From contig JAQWTI010000012.1 in NCBI GenBank assembly GCA_029242745.1, positions 62,001 to 126,000 on the forward strand: 64,000 nucleotides of DNA, written 5' to 3'. Under the pieces are notes generated by a model. It was not told the origin of the DNA. It searched no databases and saw only the letters and a list, made by a program, of their open reading frames with translations. Shown here one piece after another: positions 17,013 to 26,542 of this stretch. Every line of letters starts with the position of its first letter. The stretch's first letter is position 1. Both the position numbers and the translations under genes were made by a program. Origin of the DNA: Acidimicrobiales bacterium (lineage in GTDB: Bacteria > Actinomycetota > Acidimicrobiia > Acidimicrobiales > MedAcidi-G1).

Positions 17013-18476
17013 GTGACTGATGTTGGTCGCCCTGCGGTGGGCCAGAACCAGTGGTATCCGTTCATGGACCGTCCAGTCCCTTCAATGGTTGATGGTGTGC
17101 TCCAGAACCCACCCGTTGTGCCTCTGTCCGGTGTTGATCCGCTGCCGGATTCAGCTCGCTATGTAGTAGTGGGTGCCGGCATCCATGGGCTATCTACCGC
17201 GTACCACCTAGCCATGGAGCTGGAGCGCACTGGAAAAGGGTCGGGTAGCGACGTCGTTCTAATTGATAAGGCTGGTCCGGGTGCCGGCGCCACCGGCCTG
17301 GCATGCGGTTGTGTAAGGAATCTCTACATGACTGAACCACTACATGCCATCCTGCGGGCAAGTGTCGAAGTGTGGGAGTCCGACCCGATTAATTTTGGTT
17401 TTCAGCAGGTGGGCTACGTGTCGATTGGTGAGGAAAACCAAGCAGATGACTACGTTCGACTCAACGAGTCTCAGGTGGCCAGCGGGTATCCATCAGACCT
17501 CTACACCGGAACTGAGGCCCACCAGTTTCTTAAAGGCCTGTGGCCAGATTTTAAAACTAAGAATTGTGACGTGGTGCTTCACGAACACCGCTCTGGTTAC
17601 GCCGGTACTCACATGGTGATATGGGGCCTTGACCAGAAGTGCCGGCAGTGGGGTGTTCAGCGGGTCTACGGGGTGGCGGTCACTGGTTATGATTTGGACG
17701 CCTCAAATTCGGTGTCCGCCGTTGAGACCACTGCGGGCCGTATCCGGTGTGAACAGGTGGTGGTGGGTGCTGGCGCCTGGACACCGAAGCATTGGGATTG
17801 GCTGGGGGGCCCTTCGACGCTGGACGTCACCTACCCCGATGGGCATCTAGAGACCGGTATGGATATGTGGACCTACTGGCGTCTCCTTGAAGGGGAGGTT
17901 CACATGCCGCCAGGTGTGGACTACCGCACTGCGGCCGGCAGGGACGGGCCTGTGCTGCACGTCGAACTTATGAACACTCCCGTCTACGGACGTGATGGTG
18001 AGATCATTAAAGACCATGTCTACACCTACACCAGGTATGCCGCTGAACGGGTGGGTGGCCCGGGCCTGCAGGGTGGAACCATTCCGATAAGGATGGGCTC
18101 CGAGGCCGAGATCGATCCCTACGGGCATCTGAACGACGCGTATCAGGCTGACGACTGGTTTCCTGAGTACTACTGCCGAACTCTTGGGATGTTGTTCAAG
18201 CGGTTCGAGAATCTGGAGCCCTATTACAAACAACGGCGCAACGGGGGCATCGGTGCCTTTACGCCTGACAACGTTCCTGTCTTTGATCATCTGGCTGACA
18301 ATGCTTTTGTCATTGCTGATTCCAACCACGGGTTCAAGATGATTGGTGTTGGAAAGCTCACGGCGTCAATGCTGGTTCATGGCAACAAGCCTGAGGAGTT
18401 ACGACCCTTTACTTTTGGTCGTTACAAAGCAGGCACTACTTTTGGTGATCGAAACTCCAACTGCCCATGGGTGTAA
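17013..18476 (+). CDS. FAD-dependent oxidoreductase, DAO/sarcosine oxidase-like
   Basis: A 487-residue flavoprotein. The dinucleotide motif YVVVGAGIHGLSTAYH is near residue 50, preceded by a 45-residue N-terminal leader, and the C-terminal FAD loop is in IGAFTPDNVPVFD plus DSNHGFKMIGVGK. The class oxidises secondary or tertiary amines (sarcosine, dimethylglycine, glycine) or related amino acids. GTG start at 17013 with AGGAGAAGG upstream. Neighbouring oxidases of amines and hydroxy acids agree with a catabolic role. The exact substrate is not readable. Confidence 0.85.
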   Translation: MTDVGRPAVGQNQWYPFMDRPVPSMVDGVLQNPPVVPLSGVDPLPDSARYVVVGAGIHGLSTAYHLAMELERTGKGSGSDVVLIDKAGPGAGATGLACGCVRNLYMTEPLHAILRASVEVWESDPINFGFQQVGYVSIGEENQADDYVRLNESQVASGYPSDLYTGTEAHQFLKGLWPDFKTKNCDVVLHEHRSGYAGTHMVIWGLDQKCRQWGVQRVYGVAVTGYDLDASNSVSAVETTAGRIRCEQVVVGAGAWTPKHWDWLGGPSTLDVTYPDGHLETGMDMWTYWRLLEGEVHMPPGVDYRTAAGRDGPVLHVELMNTPVYGRDGEIIKDHVYTYTRYAAERVGGPGLQGGTIPIRMGSEAEIDPYGHLNDAYQADDWFPEYYCRTLGMLFKRFENLEPYYKQRRNGGIGAFTPDNVPVFDHLADNAFVIADSNHGFKMIGVGKLTASMLVHGNKPEELRPFTFGRYKAGTTFGDRNSNCPWV

Positions 18477-18701
18477 CTTTCGGAGAGTCCTGCTGGAGTG
18501 AACAGAGTTAGTTGACGGTTACGACTCGCTGGATGGTTAGCAACGCTTGCTGGTCGTTGTGTATCTGGTTGTTGCTGCTCGCCTTTGCAGGGAGTTTTCC
18601 CAGTTTCATCTGACGGGAACAAATGACCTTTATCAGCATCAGACGGCTTGCGTCCATTGATGCTTGCTGAGGGTATGGCGGGTCTGTTCTACGATGCTTA
18701 G
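18477..18701. other. Intergenic stretch, 225 bp, no gene seen
   Basis: No coding, tRNA or repeat signal that I trust. A promoter for the operon starting at 18702 is expected here, but I could not pick a convincing -35/-10 pair. Confidence 0.35.
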
Positions 18702-20156
18702 ATGTCTGATGGGCGATCAGCCGAGCGGCAACTAGTCGATGAGTTGAAGCTCGTCCTTGGCCCTAGGGGATGGCTCGACCCAGCTGACGCTTCGCAGTTG
18801 ACCGTGGACTATCGGGGGGTTTTCTCAGGAACACCATTGCTGGTAGCTCGCCCGGACTCAGTTGAAGTGGTTCAGGCTGTGGTCCGGGCTTGTGGGACGG
18901 CCGGCGTAGCGATTGTTACCCAGGGTGGACACACGTCGTTGTCGGGTGGATCGGTACCCACGGCTGATCGAACTTCTGTTTTGGTGTCCACCACGCGTAT
19001 GAATCAGATCGTGTCGGTGGATCCAGCCCGTTTTGCCCTCACCGCTGAGGCGGGCTGCACAATCGAACAGATCCAGCAGGGAGCGGCCGCTGTTGGCCGG
19101 GAACTAGGTATGGATTGGGGGGCCCGGGGCACGGCGACGGTAGGTGGCGCAGTCTCAACTAATGCGGGTGGACTGAACGTCTTGCGCTACGGTCCTGCTC
19201 GCGAAAACGTCTTAGGCCTAGAGGCGGTTCTGGCTGATGGTGAAGTTTTCGATGGGCTTCGGTCCTTACGCAAAGACAACACTGGTTACGATCTCAAACA
19301 ACTGTTTATTGGCGCTGAAGGGTCAATTGGTGTGGTTACCCGGGTGGTACTTCGTCTCTATCCGCGCCAGAACTACCAACGGACAGTGTTTGCTGCGCTG
19401 TCCCAACTCGAATCTGTGCATGAACTCTTTGCTATGGCGTGTGAGCGCAACCACGCTGGTCTGACCGCCTTCGAACTGGTGCCAGAGACTGGTGTAGCGG
19501 GCACCGTCGAGATGTTCGGGGTGGTTCGACCACTCCAGGTTGTCGCGGAGTGGTACTTGCTGGCCCGTTTCTCGGGAACCTCACCGGTAGATGACACTTC
19601 CCAGGGCTTCTTGTCAGACGCATTCGAAGCGGGGTTGATAGAGGACGCCACGGTCGCTGTTACCTCGGCTCAGGAGGAGAACCTCTGGCTGATGCGTGAT
19701 GAACTGCCACCCGAGACCCTCTTCGACGTTAGAGGGGCCAAGTTTGATGCTGCTGTGCCTATTGATCGGGTGGCTGAGTTTCAGCAAGCTGCTGAGTCGG
19801 CGATCGTCGAGTTGTGCGGTGATGGCGCAGTTGTGTACTCGTTTGGTCACTTGGGAGATGGCAACCTACACCTCTACGTGGTGCCGTCACTGGAGCGGGG
19901 CAGCAGGCTAGATGTTCAGGTAGTGGAGGAGGTCACGGCAAGAATTGATCAGTTGCTATGGAGCATGGGTGGCACCGTGAGTGCTGAACACGGAGTGGGT
20001 CAGGAATTGTTGGATCGAGTCAGTCGTCAGAAGTCGCCTGTTGAATTGGACATGATGCGTCGGGTCAAGGCGGCGCTGGACCCGGATGACCTTTTCAATC
20101 CGGGGCGAGGTGCTCACTCTGCCCCTACTCAATCGTTCAGAGGAGAGATGTCATGA
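18702..20156 (+). CDS. FAD-linked 2-hydroxyacid dehydrogenase (GlcD / D-2-hydroxyglutarate dehydrogenase-like)
   Basis: A 484-residue PCMH-type flavoenzyme. The FAD-binding domain (residues about 40-220) holds VTQGGHTSLSGGS and ATVGGAVSTNAGG; the C-terminal domain has FGHLGDGNLHLYV and SAEHGVGQ, whose His residues bind substrate and metal in this family. Members oxidise D-lactate, glycolate or D-2-hydroxyglutarate to the keto acid. Its stop overlaps the ATG of the HisC-like aminotransferase by 4 bp, so the keto acid formed may be linked to that transaminase. Confidence 0.87.
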   Translation: MSDGRSAERQLVDELKLVLGPRGWLDPADASQLTVDYRGVFSGTPLLVARPDSVEVVQAVVRACGTAGVAIVTQGGHTSLSGGSVPTADRTSVLVSTTRMNQIVSVDPARFALTAEAGCTIEQIQQGAAAVGRELGMDWGARGTATVGGAVSTNAGGLNVLRYGPARENVLGLEAVLADGEVFDGLRSLRKDNTGYDLKQLFIGAEGSIGVVTRVVLRLYPRQNYQRTVFAALSQLESVHELFAMACERNHAGLTAFELVPETGVAGTVEMFGVVRPLQVVAEWYLLARFSGTSPVDDTSQGFLSDAFEAGLIEDATVAVTSAQEENLWLMRDELPPETLFDVRGAKFDAAVPIDRVAEFQQAAESAIVELCGDGAVVYSFGHLGDGNLHLYVVPSLERGSRLDVQVVEEVTARIDQLLWSMGGTVSAEHGVGQELLDRVSRQKSPVELDMMRRVKAALDPDDLFNPGRGAHSAPTQSFRGEMS

Positions 20157-21226
20157 CGGTGGGACGACCTAGGGCCACGGTGGCCGCCATGAATCCGTAC
20201 CGGCCAGGAAAGTCAGCTACTCAGGCCGAGGAGGAACACGGCATCAGCGAGGCCGTGAAGTTGGCTTCCAACGAGAATCCTTACCCGCCAGTGTCTTCAG
20301 TTGTTGAGGCAGTGGCTGCGGCAGCCACTGAGATCAACCGGTACGGCGACCATGGAGCATTGAAACTGCGGCATGCTCTTGCTCAATGGTTGGGTGTCGA
20401 TACTGAGCAGATAGCCACTGGTTGTGGGTCGGTGGGCTTACTCCAGCAGTTGTTCTTGGCCTATGTGGACCCAGGCGACGAGGTTGTCTATCCATGGCCA
20501 TCCTTCGAGGCATATCCCGTAGACGTCCGGATCACTGGGGGCGTTGAAGTAGCGGTTCCACTGGTAGATCATTGTTTTGACCTAGATGCGGTTGCCGATG
20601 CGGTGACGTCCCGTACCAAATTGGTGGTGCTAGCCAACCCCAACAACCCAACGGGAACAGCGGTCCACGTCGAACGCATTAAGACGCTGGTGAAACAAAT
20701 TTCTGACGAAGTGTTGGTTGTCATTGATGAGGCCTACCGGGAGTTCGTCACCGCAGATCTTGGAGATCCGATCACCGACCTATTGTTTGACCATCCCAAC
20801 GTGGTGGTACTGCGCACCTTCTCAAAGGCTTACGGCCTTGCCGCGCTACGAGCCGGTTATGGAGTGGCTGATTCTTCGGTGGTTGAGCAGATCGACAAAG
20901 TGCTGATTCCGTTTGCTGTTAATCACCTAGCCCAGGTAGGTGCAATAGCCGCCATCGCAGCGGAAGGTGAGGTCCAGGTCGTCATTGGCCGCCTGACCGA
21001 TGAACGCGACCGGATGGTTTCGGCTCTCCGCTTTGATGGATGGGAGGTGCCAGACGCTCAGGCAAACTTTGTGTGGTTGCCCCTGGGCCAGCGGACTAAC
21101 GAGATCTTCCCGGAGCTAGAAAGACAGGGAGTGGTGGTGCGACCGTTCCCCAATGTGGGGATCCGTGTCACCATTGGGACCCCGGCTGAGAATGACCGTT
21201 TCCTGAACACCCTCAGAGGTCTTTGA
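20153..21226 (+). CDS. HisC-like aminotransferase (histidinol-phosphate / aromatic amino acid type)
   Basis: A 357-residue fold-type I PLP enzyme: NPYRPGKSA opening, KLASNENPYPP, NPNNPTG, the IDEAYREF loop, and the Schiff-base lysine in RTFSKAYGLAALRAGYG. This is the HisC family; without other his genes nearby, it may be an aromatic or alternative aminotransferase rather than the biosynthetic HisC. The ATG overlaps the upstream stop (ATGA). Confidence 0.85.
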   Translation: MTVGRPRATVAAMNPYRPGKSATQAEEEHGISEAVKLASNENPYPPVSSVVEAVAAAATEINRYGDHGALKLRHALAQWLGVDTEQIATGCGSVGLLQQLFLAYVDPGDEVVYPWPSFEAYPVDVRITGGVEVAVPLVDHCFDLDAVADAVTSRTKLVVLANPNNPTGTAVHVERIKTLVKQISDEVLVVIDEAYREFVTADLGDPITDLLFDHPNVVVLRTFSKAYGLAALRAGYGVADSSVVEQIDKVLIPFAVNHLAQVGAIAAIAAEGEVQVVIGRLTDERDRMVSALRFDGWEVPDAQANFVWLPLGQRTNEIFPELERQGVVVRPFPNVGIRVTIGTPAENDRFLNTLRGL

Positions 21227-21299
21227 TCGCAAAGGTCCAACTAGTAAGTGAAAGGATCTGACGTGGCACGACGACAACTAGTTCGACAGGCTGTTACCT

Positions 21300-21467
21300 A
21301 TGCGTGATTTAGAGGGGCTGAGTTGGTGGCTGTTCGCAGCCTCCGCCGTATTCTTCACTATCGGTTCAATTCAGGCCGGTGAACCGGTATTTCTGATTGG
21401 TTCGCTGCTTTTCTTGGCGGCCTGCTTGGTATTCCTCCTGGGGCGTGATCGGTCGCGCCGACGGTGA
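21300..21467 (+). CDS. 55-residue two-helix membrane protein (YrhK-like)
   Basis: A short frame with two hydrophobic helices (about residues 8-24 and 31-47) separated by QAGEP and ending in a basic RDRSRRR tail. The WWLFAASAVFFTIGS and FLIGSLLFL patterns recall YrhK-like membrane domains. The stop overlaps the GTG of the next gene (GTGA), so it is translationally coupled to the ThDP enzyme. Its own ribosome site is modest (GACAGG); an upstream 14-codon frame (GTG 21263 to TGA 21307) has a better one (AAAGGA) and ends just inside this gene, perhaps coupling translation. Function unknown. Confidence 0.68.
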   Translation: MRDLEGLSWWLFAASAVFFTIGSIQAGEPVFLIGSLLFLAACLVFLLGRDRSRRR

Positions 21468-23149
21468 CTCGTACCGGCGGTGAGTTGCTAGTGGATTGCC
21501 TCCTGGCTCAAGGGGTTGATAAGGCTTTCGGAGTACCCGGTGAGAGTTATCTGGCGGTACTGGACGCCCTGCATGATGTAGGCGACCGGCTTGGTTATGT
21601 ACCGTGCCGTCAGGAGGGTGGTGCGGCCTACATGGCCGAGGCCTGGGCTCGGCTGACTGGGCGAGTTGGAGTGTGCTTCGTGACTCGCGGGCCAGGAGCC
21701 ACCAACGCCTCAATTGGGGTACACACTGCTGATCAGGGTTCGACACCGATGGTCTTGTTTGTTGGGCAGGTGGGTAGGCCCCACCGGGGTTTAGAAGCCT
21801 TCCAAGAAGTGGAGTACACGACATTTTTTGATGGCCTGGCCAAGTGGGTAGTTGAGGTTGATGACGTCAATGACCTTCCCCGAGTCGTTGAGAGAGCCTT
21901 CAAGGTGGCCTTGACCGGACGCCGTGGGCCGGTAGTTGTTGCTCTTCCTGAGGACGTACTTCGTGACCTGACCACAGTCCAGCCGAGACCCAAGGTGATA
22001 GTTGCTGAGGAGGCTCCGCTAGTCGAAGATGTCCGCGCCATCCTGGATCTGTTGGTTGCAGCCGAGCGTCCTGTAGTGCTTGTTGGAGGCAGCGGTTGGG
22101 ACGACCGGGGGCGAAGTACTTTGGCCTCTTTCGTTGAAGCGGGTGACTTCCCGGTAGTCGCGTCATTTCGCCGACATGACCTGTTTGACAACACCGATTC
22201 TCATTACTGCGGTGAGGCAGGGGTGGGGATGCCCCTGGCCGTGCGGGAAACCCTTGAGAAGGCAGACGTTTTACTAGCCCTGTGCTGTCGGTTTGGTGAG
22301 ATGACGACTGGTGGCTACACCCTTTTTGGGAGTGATGGTCAGAAGTCTGAACAGCGGATCCTGCACGTCCATCCCTCGACCTACGAGTTTGGAAAGGTCG
22401 TGCCCCCAGCTGCAACTGCGCAGGCTGGGCCGAATGCCATAGTCGCCGCTCTGGCTACTGCGTTGGCTACTGGTGGGTCCTTGGGGGAACCAGCCCGGTG
22501 GGCTGATTGGAGGGCTGAGCGACGGGCCGCATTTGAAGCCACACTGGACTGCCCGCCACAGTTGGGCAATCTAGACATGGGTGAGGTCACGGCTTGGATG
22601 CGAGACCGACTCCCGGCCGACGTGGTAATAACCAACGGGGCGGGGAACTTCTCCGTCTGGCCTAACAAGTTTTTGCTCTACGGTCCTAAAGCTCGATTGC
22701 TGGCCCCTCAGAACGGGACTATGGGCTACGGGCTGCCTGCAGCGGTGGCCGCCAAGGTGTCTGAGCCGGACCGCACTGTGGTGTGCTTCGCAGGTGACGG
22801 CGACGTCCAGATGACCATTCAGGAGTTGGGTACGGCGCTGCAGGCTGATGCTCGACCCATTGTGCTCGTGCTTGACAACTCGTCGTGGGGCACCATCCGG
22901 ATGTATCAGGAACTCCACCATCCGGGCCGGGTATCTGCTACTGATCTGGTAAATCCAGACTTCGTGGCCATCGCTGCTGCCTATGGAATGCACGCTGAGC
23001 GGGTGAAACGCACCGACGAGTTCGCTCCGGCGTTTGAGCGAGCTATGTCCTCACAAACTGGGGCCTTGCTGCACCTGATTACGGCGACTGACCAACTCAA
23101 CCCTCGCTTGACGGTGGCCGACGCCCGCCGGAATGCCTCTGGAGGCTGA
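21464..23149 (+). CDS. ThDP-dependent enzyme, acetolactate synthase large subunit-like
   Basis: A 561-residue three-domain ThDP enzyme. The catalytic Glu is in CRQEGGAAYMAEA (about residue 48); the ThDP/Mg motif is GDGDVQMT ... LDNSSWGT (about residues 445-475). It follows the acetolactate synthase/benzoylformate decarboxylase layout, but no small regulatory subunit or other ilv gene is present, so it may be a catabolic 2-oxoacid decarboxylase or carboligase. GTG start, overlapping the small membrane gene by 4 bp. Distinct from xsc at 13720. Confidence 0.85.
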   Translation: MTRTGGELLVDCLLAQGVDKAFGVPGESYLAVLDALHDVGDRLGYVPCRQEGGAAYMAEAWARLTGRVGVCFVTRGPGATNASIGVHTADQGSTPMVLFVGQVGRPHRGLEAFQEVEYTTFFDGLAKWVVEVDDVNDLPRVVERAFKVALTGRRGPVVVALPEDVLRDLTTVQPRPKVIVAEEAPLVEDVRAILDLLVAAERPVVLVGGSGWDDRGRSTLASFVEAGDFPVVASFRRHDLFDNTDSHYCGEAGVGMPLAVRETLEKADVLLALCCRFGEMTTGGYTLFGSDGQKSEQRILHVHPSTYEFGKVVPPAATAQAGPNAIVAALATALATGGSLGEPARWADWRAERRAAFEATLDCPPQLGNLDMGEVTAWMRDRLPADVVITNGAGNFSVWPNKFLLYGPKARLLAPQNGTMGYGLPAAVAAKVSEPDRTVVCFAGDGDVQMTIQELGTALQADARPIVLVLDNSSWGTIRMYQELHHPGRVSATDLVNPDFVAIAAAYGMHAERVKRTDEFAPAFERAMSSQTGALLHLITATDQLNPRLTVADARRNASGG

Positions 23150-23174
23150 CTAGTTTCAGGCTCGCCCGTCAGAA

Positions 23175-24854
23175 TCAGTCAGCGACTATTCCGTTATTGA
23201 TGGTCCATGCTGAGCGGCCATCGACCCAGGTCTCAACCACGGATAGGTCAGGTACGTGGTTAACAGGCTGGTTGAACGGATCGTCGTCGAGTATGGCCAG
23301 GTCGGCCAGCCGGCCAGGTAGGAGCATCCCGAGGTCGTCGCGACGTAAAGCATGGGCTCCACCGGCTGTGTAGCCCGCAAATGCCTCTCGACGGGAGATC
23401 CGATTGTCCGCACCGAGTACTTGACCAGCGGTGGTGAGGCGGGTCTCGGCGGCCCAACAGGCCAGTAGTACATCAGGGCTACTTACCGGTGCGTCCGAGG
23501 ACAGCACCACGGGCACCCCGGCCGCCGCTATGCGGCCTGACGGATACATGCTGTCGGCCAGATTGGGGTGGTCACGACGCACCCCTTCGCCGTAGAGGTG
23601 GACTTGGGTGGGCTGGGGCACCGGAACCACGCCGAGACGACGCATCGTGGCCAGTTGGTCAGTCGATGGGAAGCCACAGTGCTCAATGCGGTGGCGAAGG
23701 TCGGGTCGGTAGGGAGCCCGCCCAAGGGCGTCGAGCACCATTTGTATGGCGTCGGGCCCCTGGGCGTGGGTAGCCGTCTGCCGCCCGGCTGCACCTGATG
23801 CCACCAGCAAGTCCTCCAAGTCGCCCGGTGGATGGTAAAGGTGTCCGTGGGTCGCCCCGCAGCCGCAGGGTAGGAGGGCCGTGCTGCCGGTTAGCGCTCC
23901 GTCGGCGTAGTGCTTGACCCCACCGATTGACAGTCGATCGTCGCCCAGCCATGAGTCCAAGCCGAGGTGGTCCAGGCTGTCGGCGTGGCTGGACAACACG
24001 TACATGACCACTCGGATGGCTAGACGGTCGGAATCTCGGGCCGTCAGGAAGGTCCGTATTTCACGTTCGGTGACTTGGCAGTCGCCGACTGTGGTGATGC
24101 CAGCAGATAAAAACTTGTTCTGGGCGTCGTTGAGCATCTGGTCTAGATCTTCAGGATCGTCGGGCAGGTGGAGGTTGGGGCCGTGGTTGCCGATTTTCAC
24201 TCCGTTAGGCCCAGTTAGGAGATCACACGCTGCGTCAAACACTCTCCCGGTGGGATGTCCATGATCGTCCCGGTCAATCACACCTCCCTGCGGGGTGGGG
24301 GTGGTCGGTGTAATCCCCGCCTCGGCCAGTCCATGGCTGTTCACGCAGAAGCCGTGGCCGCTGATCTGCATGATGGTGATCGTCCGGTCGTCGGCCGCCC
24401 GGTCCAACTCGATGGCCGTGGGGTGGTGTTGGCCGTCGTAGCGGTGGTGGTCGTAGCCAAAGCCTCGGATGGGGGTCGTGTCGTCTGGATCGCGCTGGCG
24501 AACGGCCCGGGCCTCCTCGCCGAGGAGCTTGACGACTTCGTTGACGCTGGATGCCGAGGTCAGATCAACCCAGCTACCACACTGACCGAGCATGAGTGGG
24601 TGGGTGTGGGCATCCACGAAGCCAGGAAGCACGCACCGGCCGGCCAGGTCCACTTCTTTGGCGTAGCCAACCGCCCTTGCCTCAGCCAACGTACCGGCAA
24701 CTGTGACCCGTCGCCCGTCGATACGCAGGGCTTCTACGGTGGTCTCGGCGTCACCAGCTACTGCGTGAATCGGCCCACCCATGAGGATGGTTCCGGTCTG
24801 AGGTTGGCTCCTGCTGGGGACGAGCGGGCGTTCAGCAGAGAGAGGAGCCATCAT
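23175..24854 (-). CDS. Amidohydrolase family 3 protein (YtcJ-like)
   Basis: A 559-residue metal-dependent hydrolase. Metal ligands are visible in GFVDAHTHPLML (HxH near residue 86), the carboxylated-lysine-type region GGVKHYADGALTG, ATHAQG, RHRIEHCGF, and the final Asp in LSSDAPVSSP. The long lid domain between the first motif and the middle is typical of YtcJ-like proteins that cleave amide or imide bonds in exo position. The start overlaps the stop of the upstream PsuG gene by 4 bp, so the two are one transcript. Substrate unknown. Confidence 0.85.
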   Translation of the reverse strand: MMAPLSAERPLVPSRSQPQTGTILMGGPIHAVAGDAETTVEALRIDGRRVTVAGTLAEARAVGYAKEVDLAGRCVLPGFVDAHTHPLMLGQCGSWVDLTSASSVNEVVKLLGEEARAVRQRDPDDTTPIRGFGYDHHRYDGQHHPTAIELDRAADDRTITIMQISGHGFCVNSHGLAEAGITPTTPTPQGGVIDRDDHGHPTGRVFDAACDLLTGPNGVKIGNHGPNLHLPDDPEDLDQMLNDAQNKFLSAGITTVGDCQVTEREIRTFLTARDSDRLAIRVVMYVLSSHADSLDHLGLDSWLGDDRLSIGGVKHYADGALTGSTALLPCGCGATHGHLYHPPGDLEDLLVASGAAGRQTATHAQGPDAIQMVLDALGRAPYRPDLRHRIEHCGFPSTDQLATMRRLGVVPVPQPTQVHLYGEGVRRDHPNLADSMYPSGRIAAAGVPVVLSSDAPVSSPDVLLACWAAETRLTTAGQVLGADNRISRREAFAGYTAGGAHALRRDDLGMLLPGRLADLAILDDDPFNQPVNHVPDLSVVETWVDGRSAWTINNGIVAD

Positions 24855-25819
24855 GGGAGAGCCCGTTTAGTAAGAGCGAGGGCAATGGCTCCGGCGGTCG
24901 CCGCGTTGTGGACTACTAGGGCCACGTTGGCCTCCAGACTGGCGCCATCAGTAGCCAAAGCTACGTGGGCCAACAGGAACGGAGTGACGTCACGACCGGT
25001 CACCCCAGCGGCGGTCACCGCGGCCAGTCCGCTCTCGATGGCTGCCGTGATGACTGCTGGATCAGCCTCATCAGACATCGGGATGGGGTTGGCCACCACC
25101 ACACCACTGGTCAGTCCACAGCCCCAGTGGGCACTGAGGATGGCTGCTGTGGAGGCTGGGTCGTCACATCGAAACGACACTGGGAGGTCACCTCCCCGGG
25201 TCCAGAACTCGGGTAGAACGTCGGTGCCTTGACCGATCACCGGGACGCCGAGGGTCTCGAGGGCCTCAACGGTGCGATCGAGGTCGAGAATGGCCTTGGC
25301 GCCGGAGCAGACTACGGCTACGGGAATGGTGGCCAGCGCTGTGAGATCGGCTGATATGTCGTGACTCGGTCCAGTCTGGCCAGAGCGATGGGCCCCGCCG
25401 ATCCCACCAGTTGCAAAGACCCGGATTCCCGCCTGAGCCGCTGCGAACATTGTGGCAGCCACCGTGGTGGCACCCGTTTTACCTTGAGCAAGTGCAGCGC
25501 CCAGGTCTCGCAGGCTTACCTTGGCTATGCGGCCAGTGTGGTCTGTGCCACTGGCTAGACGTTCCAAGTCAGTGGCCGCTAAGCCCACTCGTATATTCCC
25601 ATCCAGTATGGCGACGGTGGCTGGTACAGCCCCTGCGTCTCGTATAGCCATTTCGCAGGCTTGGGCAGTCTCGAGATTACGGGGGTACGACATACCGTGG
25701 CTGATAATGGTGGTTTCCAAGGCCACTACGGCCCGGCCGGAGGTCAAGGCAGCAGCCACGTCGGATGCCACGACAAGTTTGCTGTGGGCCATACTTCTTG
25801 GAATGCTGTCTGATGCCAT
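24851..25819 (-). CDS. psuG: Pseudouridine-5'-phosphate glycosidase
   Basis: A PsuG/IndA-family enzyme of about 320 residues that splits pseudouridine 5'-phosphate into uracil and ribose 5-phosphate. Recognisable segments are ALETTIISHGMSYPRN, the KTGATTVAATMF loop with the family lysine, FATGGIGGAHR, and CSGAKAILDL. There is no PsuK kinase next to it; it is paired with the YtcJ-like amidohydrolase. Starts at 25843 (GTG), 25819 (ATG) or 25792 (ATG) are possible; the family length fits the two ATGs. Confidence 0.9.
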   Translation of the reverse strand: MASDSIPRSMAHSKLVVASDVAAALTSGRAVVALETTIISHGMSYPRNLETAQACEMAIRDAGAVPATVAILDGNIRVGLAATDLERLASGTDHTGRIAKVSLRDLGAALAQGKTGATTVAATMFAAAQAGIRVFATGGIGGAHRSGQTGPSHDISADLTALATIPVAVVCSGAKAILDLDRTVEALETLGVPVIGQGTDVLPEFWTRGGDLPVSFRCDDPASTAAILSAHWGCGLTSGVVVANPIPMSDEADPAVITAAIESGLAAVTAAGVTGRDVTPFLLAHVALATDGASLEANVALVVHNAATAGAIALALTKRALP

Positions 25820-25955
25820 GGGCACCAGTGTGCCCTTTGACACGCTCGGTCTGTCCCGTCGGGCTCAGAAGGACCTCCCATTAGACTGGTGACTTCTCCG
25901 GAGTGGTTTTCATCGAAGTCCCAAACCGGAGCCCGGTCCCGAGGAGGCATCCCCA

Positions 25956-26291
25956 GTGGCAGGCAAGAGCCCCAAGAGTACGCCAGCAGCGATTGGTATT
26001 GTGAAGTCCGTCGAGTTTGACGACCGTGGCGCCGTTCTGATTTTTGGTGATTCATCCACGACCTCGACATTGGTGCTCGACGTGGAGCCCAATGTTCGAG
26101 GGGCTGAGCGTCGGCTTAAGGCATTCCACGACGTCTACACAGTGGTCGTTAAGGCTGATGCTGATGATGTTTCGGCTGAGTTGTACGGTGTAAATCACAA
26201 TGGTGAGGTAAATCGTCCGGTGCCCATGGCGGACGCTCTAGGCCTATGGGAGTTGGGCGTACCCATTCGTGTGGAGCGAGCTGCTGCATGA
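25956..26291 (+). CDS. Hypothetical protein, 111 residues
   Basis: Unrecognised. GTG start with a strong GAGGAGG ribosome site 10 bp upstream, so it is probably real. The protein is acidic and soluble, beta-rich (GIVKSVEFDDRGAVLIFG, then TLVLDVEPNVRG), with no membrane segment and no cysteine. It is divergent from psuG and stands alone before a 250-bp gap. Function cannot be guessed. Confidence 0.6.
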   Translation: MAGKSPKSTPAAIGIVKSVEFDDRGAVLIFGDSSTTSTLVLDVEPNVRGAERRLKAFHDVYTVVVKADADDVSAELYGVNHNGEVNRPVPMADALGLWELGVPIRVERAAA

Positions 26292-26542
26292 CTGTTTGCT
26301 GGCCAGCCGTTTACCAAACATAAGAAAGTTGCTGAACAGAGGAAAGTCGTCGTCTTGGCGACAAACCAGCCTGATTAGTGGATCGGGATCGAATAAGGCG
26401 GCCACTTGATTGGGAAGGCCGGCGATTTGTGGTGCGTTAGGTGTGACCTGATCGGGTATCCACCGTGAGATTGTTTACTTCGGTGACCATAGAGCAGTAA
26501 GTCGTAGAAGACCCTCAGCGTCGGATTCCCGGAGATGACGTC
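26292..26542. other. Intergenic stretch, 251 bp, upstream of putA
   Basis: No gene is accepted here. On the minus strand a frame reads through part of this region (with FDPDPLIRLVCRQDDD), but it lacks a credible start and a recognised family. The putA promoter should lie here; no clear motif seen. Confidence 0.35.

Noticed and set aside
24255-25232. A 325-residue plus-strand frame.
   Set aside because: It lies antisense to the amidohydrolase and psuG, both of which have strong family motifs; its own residues show no domain.
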